Part shown: positions 46,201 through 57,315 of the stretch, piece by piece
How the letters are laid out: every line of letters begins with the position of its first letter
How positions within the stretch are numbered: the first letter of the stretch is position 1
Source of the DNA: Coniferiporia sulphurascens
Taxonomy: Eukaryota; Basidiomycota; Agaricomycetes; Hymenochaetales; Hymenochaetaceae
Assembly: GCA_002794785.1 (NCBI GenBank)
Contig: NBBA01000010.1
Span: 1,488,001-1,552,000, forward strand
Direction: 5' to 3'
DNA length: 64,000 bases
Program-made: the position numbers and the translations under genes
Notes under the pieces: generated by a model
What the model saw: only the letters and a program-made list of their open reading frames with translations
Database searches by the model: none
Told to the model about the DNA's origin: nothing

Positions 46201-46856
46201 CGAAAATGCTCATCAAAGGGTGTCATGTTTGGTTTGTGTTGTGCATGATCTGCCACAGGCCGATTACCGGATGAGCACCCCAGTCTGTTGCTTCGGCCGT
46301 GATGTGTGGGAACCACCGAACATATGCGACCTTGCAAAACCAGTCAGCAAAACTCCTGTCATAACACGCCTTGGTAATAAGTGGAGGCTATCTACCTGGA
46401 GTTGCGGATGTTGAGTCCCCTTGAAAAGCTAATTCCAAATGTTCACTGCGGTTCCACTGTTTGATTCGCTATGATCCATCGTATCTCCAGACGATGAGGT
46501 GTCTGCACGTAAGGATCAGTTGACAACCCTAATGCCCTTCCTCAAAATCTCCCCTGCCTAATATCTAATAAATAAATCGAAAGTGCTTACCCGAAAATTG
46601 GGTTTTCGTGGTCTTCGGGACTGCAGATATAACGGCAACATGATATACTGTACATATGGTGGAATTGAATAAGTGACATTCAGAAGGAACAAGAGATAGC
46701 GAGTTCTAAGATGTAGAGTTGGGACCGGATTTCGAAATGATCTCCCATCAGGATTATTCTTGAAATGTTTACAGTAAGTAAGTTGGTTGCAGTAAGATGA
46801 AGGTCCTGTTTGGAGGTCTATACTGGACAAAATGATGTGATTTGGGCTTTGCACAG
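46201..46856. other. No supported gene
   Basis: Unremarkable AT-rich sequence between the F-box relic and the palindrome array. Confidence 0.4.
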
Positions 46857-47150
46857 TGGCATAATTGATTATAATTGATTATAATCAGTTATATAACAGG
46901 CTGTGATGGAGCAAATGCAAAGACATGGATTATAACTGATTATAATCGATTATAATCGATTATATAACTGCCTGTGATGGAGCAAAGACAAAAAATAGGT
47001 TATAATTGATGATATAACTGATTATATCACAGCCAGTGATGGCACCATAATGCAAAGCCGAAGAATATAATCGATTATATAATCAGTTATATCACTGATT
47101 ATATCACAGCCTGGATTTTGCACTGGGGCTGATCATGATCTGTTATATAA
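46857..47150. repeat. AT-rich palindromic repeat array 1
   Basis: Many overlapping copies of GATTATAATC, ATAATCGATTAT and AGTTATATAACTGATTAT-like units, interleaved with CTGTGATGG(A/C) blocks. The core ATAATCGATTAT is its own reverse complement. Confidence 0.75.
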
Positions 47151-47691
47151 CTGATTATGCTGCATATGGAAAGTAGGGATCAACCCATCATGATGATCAT
47201 TCCAGATAAGGAAATTACCCCTGAATACCATATGCTTGCTTGATGGCCAGGCACATTCACACTTGGCCTGAGAAAGTATGTCTCTAAATGCATCAGTCAC
47301 GTGATGCGTGAGAATAAACCCAAGTGCGAATCGCACTCAACCCACTCAACCATGAGAATATTATACTATAAATGTATTAACATATGACTGTGGGAATAAA
47401 TTTCAAGTGCAAGTTTGCACTTATCCATGAGAAATAATGCCTATATGTGTACAAAAAGTCGTAACCTAAATGCATTATCATATAAAGCATAAGGTTCTGT
47501 CAGGGTCAAGGCCATCACAGATTGCATAACAGATCTGCCTAATTAAGCGGGACCCAAAACGTAGGCCATCACAGACTGTGATGCAGTTATGGTGCTTGTG
47601 TTTGAACTGAAAAAATCAGTGACAATTATGATTATAGTGATAGTGATAGTTATGGCTGCCAGTGCAAAGGTAAAGACTGAGGCCATAACTG

Positions 47692-47812
47692 ATTATAATT
47701 GATTATAACGGCATAATCGATTATAATCGATTATGGAATCCATGATATAACTGATTATAATCGATTATAACCAATTATAACACATTATAATCGGTTATAA
47801 TCGATTATGCCT
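47692..47812. repeat. AT-rich palindromic repeat array 2
   Basis: Same palindromic units as array 1, about 540 bp further on. The DNA between (47150-47690) has no gene; it contains a partial CATCACAGACTGTGATG hairpin near 47571. Confidence 0.75.
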
Positions 47813-47894
47813 GGATTCTTGGTCAAAACTTGTATTTTTGTCCAATAAGGACCTCCATAGTCCTGCTTCTGGTGCCAATGAGAGCAAGGAGTGG

Positions 47895-48151
47895 TCTTAA
47901 AATCTACGCACTTTGTGGTAGACGATGAGGTGCAGTGGTGTAGTTCAGGCAAGGTGGGTTATCAGCGTAAACCAATGTATTTCTAGGGCGAGACCAGCTC
48001 CCCTTATATACACGTTCCGTGGGCTAGTACTACTATAACTATCTAGCTCCTATATTGTATGGCATTATCGTTGTGTTATCGTTTACTTAGTAAGGTGGTT
48101 GGTCTTATGACCATGTACTATATTTATATTGTTCATTATATTTATTTAATA
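47895..48151 (-). mobile_element. Solo LTR of the copia family, reversed
   Basis: 257 bp, reverse complement of the LTRs at 27483 and 32661, starting TCTTAAAATC and ending ATTTATTTAATA. Flanks AGTGG (47890-47894) and AGCGG (48152-48156) differ at one position, consistent with an aged 5-bp target duplication. Confidence 0.9.
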
Positions 48152-48990
48152 AGCGGGTTATTCCATCGGAGTTTCAACTTCGCTAGACATGGTATCAATT
48201 CTCGTCTCAAGGAAACTAACTACACCTCGTTGCAAACCCAATCATACTGAAGTGTCCCTTGCATTTCATTCTAATATCAACAGACTAAGCCGCGGAAGGC
48301 GCAAATAATTGAAGCCTCAGTGAGCGCAGCGCATTACCTGCTATTTGCTTCTGAAAAATAATAAGGGGAACTGACACGCTAGAATCTCGAGGCTTATGCA
48401 CCTTGTTTTTTCCGAACATTTGTCCGGCCCCACCAAAATGATGTAGGAAGATGTTTAACGCACTTCTGGGACCATATTATTCCCCACTCGCCACATCCTA
48501 TCAAAGCTGGAGATCTTTCTGGAATTGCCAAGCTGAACTGCACACGACGCTTGCGCCAGAGTCTACGATACCCGGACCGCCTGCAAACTCCCAAATTTCT
48601 CCTTGATACACCATACATTATCCGAGATTCTGTGTGCCCTATTCAAGATGTCTGTATCTTTGTGCCTTACAACACCTCGCAGACGACGTCTTCGTGATTC
48701 TCGCGATCGATATAGTGGTGCGTGGGGAATCAAGCTCTGCGCTACTTAGCTTTTCGAGCTCACGTTGTCTGATATCTGGTGCTTCTTAACTGTTGGCCAT
48801 GCATTGTTATAAAATATTCTCGGACGCTTTTCGCGTTTGCTCATTTTGTGCGGCGAAACTGCCGTTTTGCCCTCTCGAAACCTGACACACGATGTCCAAC
48901 GACACGGTCCGGTTCCTCAGCGATACCACAACCCCACCAGACAAACGGCCCGCCAGGACTCATAGAGGCGGGGTATGATACCTAACCCGC
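48152..48990. other. No supported gene; transition to conserved gene block
   Basis: No domain or splice-supported frame on either strand. The short minus-strand frame at 48394-48618 has no recognisable content. Confidence 0.45.
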
Positions 48991-48992
48991 AG

Positions 48993-48998
48993 TATAAA
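48993..48998 (+). promoter_or_regulatory. TATA box of the AA9 LPMO gene
   Basis: TATAAA followed by GG lies 95 bp upstream of the start codon, a plausible spacing for a fungal core promoter. Confidence 0.5.
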
Positions 48999-49087
48999 GG
49001 GTGACGATGTTGCGTGTCGTTCAGCTCGACCCCGCACACTCGCTCGTGTTCACGCCGGTCTACCTACACTTCCTCCCAAGTTCAAAT

Positions 49088-50460
49088 ATGTTTGCTGCTG
49101 CTGTCCTCGGCTTACTCGGCTTATCAACGATATCTTCTGTGCGTGGTCATGGCTACGTGCAGGAGGTTGTTGCAGTATGTTCTTTTGAAATCAATTGTGT
49201 GTTCAGAGGCTCCGTGTCCTAATAAGCTATCTGTGTCTATATCGCAGAACGGCGTCACATACACGGGCTATCTCCCGTATACTGACCCTTATTATAACCC
49301 TGTTCCTGAGCGTATCATTCGTGCTATTCCCGGAAATGGTGAGCCTCGTCTACGCCCCCACTTCTGTTTCGTCTGAAGGTTCTGACAAAGCCCCAATTAG
49401 GCCCGGTCCAAGACATCACGTTAATTGAGTACGTTCAATTTTACTTATAGTTGTGATTTCGAAAAGCCAGTCCGTTCGAGTAGAATAATTTTAATAATGA
49501 TAATCCAGCCTTCAATGCAACGGCGACTCCGTGGACGGTATTATCGGCACATCACCTGCTCCGATTTTCGCGACTGCCAGCGCTGGCTCGGAAGTCCACC
49601 TCAACTGGACCACTTGGCCCAGCTCCCACGTTGTACGTTTATTCATCTAGTTCTCTTTCGAGAACAACATGATGCTCATATGAACGCGGCCTAGGGTCCG
49701 ATGATCACTTACATGGCGGAGGCGCCTTCAGGTACTCCCGTCACCGAGTGGATGCCAGGAACAGAGTACGTTCGAAACGACTCGTAGTCGAGCGTATCTC
49801 ACACAGTACCCTCTTTATAGGGCCGTATGGTTCAAGGTCGCGGAGGCGGGAAAGACGATCGATGGCCTGTGGGCAGCAACGGACATCCTGACCGAGAACG
49901 ACAGCATCTACACGTTCACTATCCCTGCTTCGCTCAGGCCAGGCCAGTACATCGTCCGCCACGAGATCATTGCGCTGCAGTCGTGAGTGCCCTTCGATTG
50001 CCTCATGTACTATGCTCACACCTTCTTTTCGTCCTTAGCGCGTACATCTACCCGTACGTATCCGAGTCCTTTCATAGCGTCTAGATAAGAACCCTCCTGA
50101 CTAGCTGAGACACAGGGGTGCGCAGTTCTACCCATCGTGCATCCAACTCGAGGTCACGGGTTCCGGTACGGCATTCCCGACATCGTTCGTCTCCTTCCCC
50201 GGCGCGTATACTCCGACTACGCCAGGCATTGCTTTTGATGTCTACACCGGTCAGTATTTATCGGGCTCATCGGATCCCCTCCCATTTTTAATGGGTAAAC
50301 TCACTGGTTTTTTCAAACCCTTCCAGACTCAGACCCGTACCCAATCCCCGGCCCGGCGGTGTGAGTACTGATCTTCTTATGTTCTCGTATTCTTCTGGAT
50401 CAGCTTCGCGGACTGACTATAACAATCGCGTGTCTCATGCTTAGATGGACCGGAGCCTGA
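49088..50460 (+). CDS. AA9 lytic polysaccharide monooxygenase (secreted)
   Basis: Ten exons with matching phases: 49088-49174, 49248-49338, 49401-49428, 49509-49632, 49695-49765, 49821-49982, 50039-50053, 50116-50249, 50327-50360, 50445-50460; about 253 residues. The signal peptide MFAAAVLGLLGLSTISSVRG precedes His21, the mature N-terminus (HGYVQEV), which forms the copper histidine brace with His109 (WPSSHVGP). Axial Tyr198 (QFYPSC), second-sphere His181 and Gln196, and the Cys72/Cys201 pair are all present, so the active site looks complete. AA9 enzymes cleave cellulose or related glucans oxidatively outside the cell. There is no linker or carbohydrate-binding module. Exon 7 is only 15 nt. 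Nearest neighbour downstream is a sugar-acid-type dehydrogenase gene. Confidence 0.93.
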
Positions 50461-50972
50461 AGACCGATACCGTCAAGGGTGATACCTTCACGAAGGTACG
50501 GATAATTCTTCATTTGAAGCATTCCAAATGTAGTACTACTATCGGGGGGTCAAGGCTGTTCAACCTGTTTCTGTTTTACGAGTCGTGCGCGAGTTGCACA
50601 AATGAGAATTTGTTACCTTCAAAAAAGTTCAGAGTGTCTTGAAGAGAGTTTTCTGCGCAGCTGCTGGAGAAAAAGAGAAAAAATTGACATCGGCTTGCGC
50701 GTTAACGGATGAACGCAGCACATCGCCGTCCCCCGGCAATAGACGGTTCTGCTATGGCACGTCGGCCCCCGGCCCGATGTGCCTGGCTTGTTCTTAAGCA
50801 GCGTCCACCATGACCATGGCCAGCAGTTCATCGTCAATAACCGCCTTAAACACCAACGACTCGGATTCACACTCGCAACTACGCCTGAACATCCTCGTAT
50901 TCTTCCATCAGGAAAAAATCTAGTGCAAAAAGGCCCGCAATTCAACCACTCTGAGCTGTGTACTGTCTCGCC
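50461..50972. other. Intergenic region between LPMO and SDR genes
   Basis: About 510 bp serving as LPMO 3' end and SDR promoter. The minus-strand frame 50619-50981 has no recognisable features. Confidence 0.5.
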
Positions 50973-52451
50973 ATGGCACAACAGCAGTCATATCTCGAAT
51001 CGCTGTTTTCGCTTGTAGGAAAAGTTGCAGTCATAACGTGAGTATTATGAGGTTTCAACTCTGCGAGCGATTGTACGATTAAGTGGTGCGATGGCTGCGA
51101 TAAGCAAAATACTGATCATGGATACTTCATATACGTTGTGGTCGCAATCCTCCTCTCCAGCGGTGCAACAAGGGGAATTGGCCAGTCGCTTGCATTGTCC
51201 TTGGCACGTTCTGGGGCAGACATCGTTCTCATACAGGCGCGTACCGTGCCTCCTTTCCCTTACTCGCAAAATATTCATTCTTCCGAATTTCTTCAAAACA
51301 GAGAGACGAGAGTAATCAAGAAACAGCTACAAAAATTCGCGATCCGTCTGTGGGCCGCAAGGCATGGATCGTGTCGTGTGACCTATCATCAAAAGAGCAG
51401 GTCGGCGGCGTCGTGCAGCGCATCACGTCTCCAGAAAGCGAAGGCGGACTCGGGCTGGATATCGACATCCTGGTAAACTGTGGTGGGATCCAGCGGAGGT
51501 GGGTATCATTTCCTACGATTTATCGTAGAAACTGAAGACGCCTTTCCTCCTTCAATCCCGACTTCTTGCTGTCAGACACCCCGCCGAGCTCTTCCCCGAC
51601 GATGACTGGCAAGAGGTGCGTTCACTTGCATACACCCATATTTTTCAATGGGCATGTTGTCACTTGCTTACCCTCCTCATTTCACGGTGTCCTTAGGTCT
51701 TGCAAGTGAATCTTAGCACCGTATGGACACTTTCACGCGACATTGGATACCATATACTCGCGCGCCGTGAGCGTCTGGGGATGGCAGCAGCGATATCCCG
51801 AGGCAAGATCATTAATATAGCAAGTCTATTGTCGTATCAAGGTGTGTAAGACGTATAAGATCAAATCGTTTTCATTTCCCTCTTTCGTCTCTTTGTTTGG
51901 ATCCTTTTCTGAATTCATCGATTATCAGGCGGATTCACCGTTCCCGCGTATGCGGCGGCAAAACATGGTGTTCTTGGTACTGTAAAGATACCAATTTCAA
52001 ACCAAGTATGAAACATATCATTAATTAACTACTCTGCGTCTAGACTAAAGCACTGTCAAACGAATGGAGTTCAAAAGGGATTAATGTCAACTGGTACGTC
52101 GTCCATTGACCCTGGACTTATTAAAGATATGTTCCCTGACGCTGCAATTCTTCCTCACCAGCATCGCGCCCGGATACATTAACACCGACGTCAGTTATTG
52201 TCCGCTCCGTCTCAGCCTGCCTTCTATCAAAAGCTAATTATATATAATTTCCCCGCTCTCAATTGACACAGATGAATACTGCGCTCATTAACAATCCGAC
52301 GCGTGCTCGCCAGATCCTCGAGCGCATTCCCGCCGGACGTTGGGGGACTCCCGCAGACTTCGAAGGTGCTATAGTATTCCTTGCGAGTGCCGCGGCGGAC
52401 TACGTATGCGGAGAGACGATCACAGTCGACGGGGGTTGGATGGGCCGGTAG
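50973..52451 (+). CDS. Short-chain dehydrogenase/reductase, KduD-like (2-deoxy-D-gluconate dehydrogenase type)
   Basis: Nine exons: 50973-51037, 51161-51240, 51306-51498, 51576-51615, 51697-51841, 51929-51981, 52044-52093, 52162-52189, 52272-52451; about 277 residues. Cofactor motif TGATRGIG at residues 22-29, NCG (for NAG) at 106-108, catalytic Ser169, Tyr182 and Lys186 (YAAAK). The C-terminal part ([44 protein letters not shown]) closely follows the KduD/2-deoxy-gluconate dehydrogenase group, which oxidises or reduces keto-deoxy sugar acids with NAD(P). Exact substrate is not decidable from sequence. The exon 2-3 junction is ambiguous: a GT donor at 51241 with acceptor at 51305, or a GC donor at 51237 with acceptor at 51301, both keep frame. 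Confidence 0.88.
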
Positions 52452-53149
52452 GCTCCGTAGTTGCTCTTCTGAAATGCAGTAATTAGGGAGTTCTCGGGTA
52501 CATATGAAGTCGGGGATGTTAATGCAGTGTGCGGCGGGGCGAAGAACACCCCTAGGTAGTAAGTACTGCCGCCCTTGACGAGTTTTGTTGTGAGATGAAA
52601 ATGAGCTTGAACCGCCTGACGATCTGGCATGAAATATTACGGTGTCTTGCATCCCCATCCCTGATCTATTTCATGTCCATAGGTTATGCGGCGTTGAAAT
52701 CGGACATCCCCGCTTTGTTATAAAGTCTCGAACTCGGCGATAGACGGAATTTCTTAACGGGAAACCTAATGTTGTTAACACGCCGAGACCAGGTGGCATG
52801 GTATATACTAGTACGGTATCCGTGTGGAAGCTGTTCTTTGCAGACCTTCGTGGGCGGTAAAAATCCTTAGAAACCTGGGGTACCTTTCGAATCAACGACC
52901 CGTGTCATACCGCGATTCTACATAGCGAGGCACATCCGAGTTATCCAAATTGCAAAGAGTGGCTACATATTGCGCGAACAACAAACACAGACTACAACGC
53001 GTATTCTTACAACATACATCGCGCTGACGATAAGAAAAATTCCGAAATAGTCGAATTAGTGTGGGGAAGAACGGTCAGACAGATCAAGTTACTTGGATAA
53101 GAGAGGGTGAGTCCGTAAGCTTCCGGGTTCGTTCGGAAGGGGGGTCAAT
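52452..53149. other. Intergenic, convergent gene ends
   Basis: Shared 3' space of the SDR gene (+) and the Zn2Cys6 gene (-). No supported gene. Confidence 0.5.
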
Positions 53150-56100
53150 TCATTGCCGTACGGATGCAGGAGTCGAGTTTGCCTGTGGCCACGACTGCCA
53201 TTGTGCATGACTGGGAAGCGACATCCAGAAGTCGCCGTCGAGCGCATGGTCGTCCGCAAGCATCTGTGCGAGCCCGTCCGGCTCGATAGGAGGCCAGTTC
53301 AGATCGAACTGCGAAAAGTTGAAGTTCGCCGTGCCTGGGCTCGTCTGGAACATGTCGAAGTTTGTTGAATTGACGTCAACGCCCACATTACTACCGGATC
53401 CGGCGTTGCCGTACCCGTTAGTTGTCGGGTGCGTGTGTACAGAAGGCTGTGCATACATATGCTGCTGACGCTGGTCTTGCGAGTGCTGGCGCTGGTGGCG
53501 CGAGGCATCATGCGGGTGCTGGTAAGAAGGGGGAGGAAGACCGCTGGAGTAAGCTGAATTCTGTGACTGTGCTGAGGAGCCCATTTGGCTGGAGTAATAG
53601 GCGCCATTCGAAGGGGAGATTTGATGGTGTTGCATGGTATTCTCTGCGTGTCTGCGGCCGGAGAAGTTGGTGTTGACATCTAGGCGCGGCATGGGCAAAT
53701 GAGCCAGGACTGCCTCCGTACCAGGACTGTGCATGTGTCTGTGCCCATCGTGCGGCCGCAGGGATGCAGACGACTGAGAGACTGAGCCCGGTACAAGCGG
53801 TGCCGTGTTGGACGGGGATGATACAACGGTTGAGGAAGCTGTTGACGCCGATGACATAGACCCGCCAGTCGGAGTGATCTGTGTCGTACTTTTGGTCGTT
53901 GACGCACCAGACTCCGGAGATGAAACCGAAGAAGACTCGGCCGGAAGTTCCGCAAGGGCACGCCGCTTTGGCGTACCGACTTGTGACGCTACACCGTCTA
54001 CCCCACGGCTAAAGACACGAAGGAGACCATTCAGTAGGCGTGCGTAGCGGACGCCTGAGTGCTGCTCATCTGAGCTTGCGCATGCTAGACAAAGAATAAC
54101 CTTCTTTATAAGTTGCACTATGGCACGCTGGTCTTGCGGAACGACAGCACCGACAAAAACGGCCTTTTGGTATACTTTCAGTAAACAGGCACACAGCGAA
54201 GAAAAGCATCCAGATATACCTTCAATAAAAATACCCCCGCGTATCTGATGGCAGAAGCGGCTGTCAGTAGCGAAAGCGGTGTCATGGAAAAGACGGAATC
54301 ACTGACTGAAAGTATAAGAAAAATCTCCAGGGCAAATAGGACATTGCCCCACTTGGGTGTAACCTCTCCACGCAGATGTGTAGCAGCTCCGTCTAAACAG
54401 GGAAATTAGAGATGAACTTCTGACACTCGTTAAGCAAAAAGGATGGTGGTTTGCTTACAGCGGCATCGATTGCTTCAAGAATGAACCGTGCATCTGGACT
54501 TCCCATGGGGCCACGCGGGAAAATGACATTATCGGCTATTTTCTTTCCGTCCTCAGATGTCGACGTACATCGTTGCACATGAGCTTGAAAGGCAAAAGCA
54601 TAGATATACAGGCGTGTATAATGCTTTTGGAGAGCCATAAAAGAAGTTCGGGTCAAGGGGCAGGCTCCAATGAAAAGCGAGAAATTCGTACGAAGCTGAT
54701 CCAAACACATTCAGTCACAATTGCGGTATCCCAGGCTTTACCCTCCCAGTTTAGACGGAAGCCGTTCTGATTGACAATAAATGTTTATTCCTTCGCTCAT
54801 GCGTATACGAAATGATGCTTACTATGCCTGGAAGTGTGAATAGGAACCATATCAGTTAAAGCAATCATAACAGAAGTTGATTGGACTTGCTTCGAGTGAG
54901 CTCGTCCAAATATCTTTATCAGATGCAAGAACAAATAAGCCCATGTTAATATCTAGAGACCCCCGCTTACTTATGATAGTCCCCAACACGCACGAGCGCA
55001 ATTGTCCGGTCTTTTGATGGATACAGGACGTCGTGTGCAGAAGCCATAGTCTGTGTGAGCTCTGTGTATCTATATTACAGCACATAATTGGAATTAGCGT
55101 TAATGTAATTCAAGTCCGATGACGTTATCTGTATATCTGTAATTTGTGGAAGATGAATCGGTAGAACTCACGCTTGGAGCATTGCGGAGAAGTCATCCTG
55201 AACCCCTGCGATAGGGCGCAGAGATGGGAAGCTCTCGGATGCAGAAGGCAATGCACCACTGTGCGTGCGTTGGAAGCACAGACCGGGGCCTGTGTCAAAA
55301 TTTAGAGGTCGAATAACGGCGACAAGAGATAAAATCGAACCCCTGCTCCAGAACGCTTTTCCCGAACGTATCGAGATGCTAAGTACAAAACTCAGCCAAG
55401 ATTCTGCCCATCTTTGCGAGAATTCGCTACCTTCTGTCAAAAATATAGCAGTCTGGTTTGTGCCTGTCAGCCGCTATTTTGTACTACCTTGACTTTGCGA
55501 AGCACATACAAGTCCACGCCAATCTTTCGCGATCAAGGTGTTCGTCCTCTCCGTGTTCGTCTGCTTTCCCTGACTTGTTTTCGACCCCAGGTGTAAGCGG
55601 ACGGAGTGTCTTCTGGTCAAGACCAAGCATATAACTGTAGTATGACACGCAATATAAATAGGCATAGGATATAATCGGTGATTAATGGGCTCACCCGGTG
55701 CGTACAGCCATCCCTACTAGCATCCATGCCATTCGATGCTCCTCATCCTCAGTGGCAGGCTGTGGACGACGTGGGAGATTTTCTAGACGAAAACGCTATT
55801 AGCGGACGAACGAAATGTAAACATAGAGGAGTACCTGATAAGAGTAGCATGGCCTCCACAGTTCCCACAGAGCCGACCTTTCCTAGTATAAGCTCATTAA
55901 TCAATGTTTGCATGTACTCCCAGCTGCGTGCGTGCACTTCAAACATCTTCTCTTGACGTGAGGCTATGACAACAATGGCAGTGAGAAGCGCCTCCTCCTC
56001 CGCTGCGAAACGTGCGAGCTCTACTGAGCAACGCGGGATGCGATGATGCGATACCATCGGAAATACAGCGTGTGCCCGCGCAAAGAATCGTTGCACGAGA

Positions 56101-57089
56101 AGTGCGAGTGTTGCGGGTGAGAGGTTGTGCACACGTAAGAGCGCATACGAGCCGAGCGAAGGAGGTGCGGGTGCGCGGTGTATGTGGTTGGATTGTGAAT
56201 GGTGGTAGTGGGGGTGATTGTAGGCATCGCAAGGTACAAGAGATCCATCGTCGGTTTTCAGGCCGAGCCTAAGATCAAGCCCGACGTTTGCGCCATCGTG
56301 AGTACGTGCGGGGGATGAATTTGCGTTCGTCTCAGAAGCGCTCGTACGCGAGTCTCGACGCTTTGCCTTGTTCTTGCGGTCAACGTCCGCGGCGAGTGCA
56401 AGGAGGTTGAGTGCGTCAGTCGGGTTGCGCAGGGACGCCGCTGCGAGGCTCTGCGGGTCGAGACGGTCGCGATCCCCAGCATTGTCAGATCCAGAGCAGG
56501 AGTCCAAACGCATCGTTTTGCGTGGTGGGCCTTCTGAGCCGGACCTGCTCCTCCTATCTTGTTCGATATCTGGGTCGAGGTCCGAGTTGGAAAAGGCGAC
56601 AGAGCGGGGACCTGCATTGTCGTTTCCTGTAACTTTTGAGGAGAGGCACTCAGCAATCGAATGTAGTCAGGCGGTATGGAGTTCGGACCGCATTCTGAAA
56701 GGCGGTACAAGATTTGGAGGACATACTTTTTGCAGTTCCCCGGCACTCTGAGCCCCTGTCGGGCTCCCCAAGGACCGCACTTGACGTAGATAATTTCTTA
56801 ACAATTTTTCCACCTCTGTACGACGGAGCGAAAATGCACTCTCTTCTCTCGCGCTTGCACCGAGCACAAGGCGGTTGGTTGGGTGCATCAATATCACCTA
56901 AATCGCATTTTGCTTTTCGTGAGCGCTACAGTGCATATCAGCGATGTGTTTAGCGCCATCCAGTAGGAGTAAATGATTTCATACGCAGTGGAGACAAGCC
57001 TTGTATGCTCTGCGTCGACTTTGCTCTACGCCAGCGGACGGCTCGACCGATGATTCTGGGGAAAAACCGTTCATCTGCGCGGGGGTCAT
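53150..57089 (-). CDS. Zn2Cys6 fungal transcription factor
   Basis: Multi-exon minus-strand gene. Exons 57089-56985, 56925-56727, 56626-55835 and 55782-55695 are phase-consistent; several smaller exons follow (pieces near 55600-55170, 55070-54980, 54950-54890, 54770-54700, 54630-54430, 54370-54220), and the last exon ends at 53150. The zinc cluster is split by intron 1: ACLHC then RSRKAKC, followed by [11 protein letters not shown] (C-x2-C-x6-C-x12-C-x2-C-x6-C). The middle region ([43 protein letters not shown]) is the fungal-specific transcription-factor domain. The C-terminal 250 residues are Ser/Gln/His-rich, a likely activation region. It acts in the nucleus; target genes unknown. The start is uncertain: ATG at 57089 or an in-frame ATG at 57194. 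It is divergent from COG7. Confidence 0.85.
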
Positions 57090-57315
57090 CGTCGGTCGGG
57101 GGCGGTTATCGACGGCGGCCAAGCGCGCTGTGACAATCACTTCCATATCGGTGATTATGTGACACTGGTATCCTAAATACGGTAATCGTGACATGCAACA
57201 CTAGCGCATTTGTCGTCACAGTCTGCTCCGACAGCAGCGACGAACGACAGGAAGACTCAGCGATTAATGTGAGGCGGAAACTTGAATCATAAAAACGCCC
57301 CTTACCTTTGCTAGT
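57090..57315. promoter_or_regulatory. Divergent promoter between Zn2Cys6 factor and COG7
   Basis: About 225 bp separate the two start codons, so both genes must draw on the same short region. No clear TATA box seen. Confidence 0.45.

Noticed and set aside
46857..47812. Possible CRISPR array from the regular palindromes
   Set aside because: Repeat units overlap, vary in length and have no unique spacers of constant size; the organism is a eukaryote.
48394..48618. Minus-strand 74-codon frame near the solo LTR
   Set aside because: No similarity I can recognise and no supporting context.
50619..50981. 120-codon minus-strand frame between LPMO and SDR genes
   Set aside because: Composition looks random (Cys/Trp/Arg-rich), no domain, and it overlaps the SDR start and promoter.
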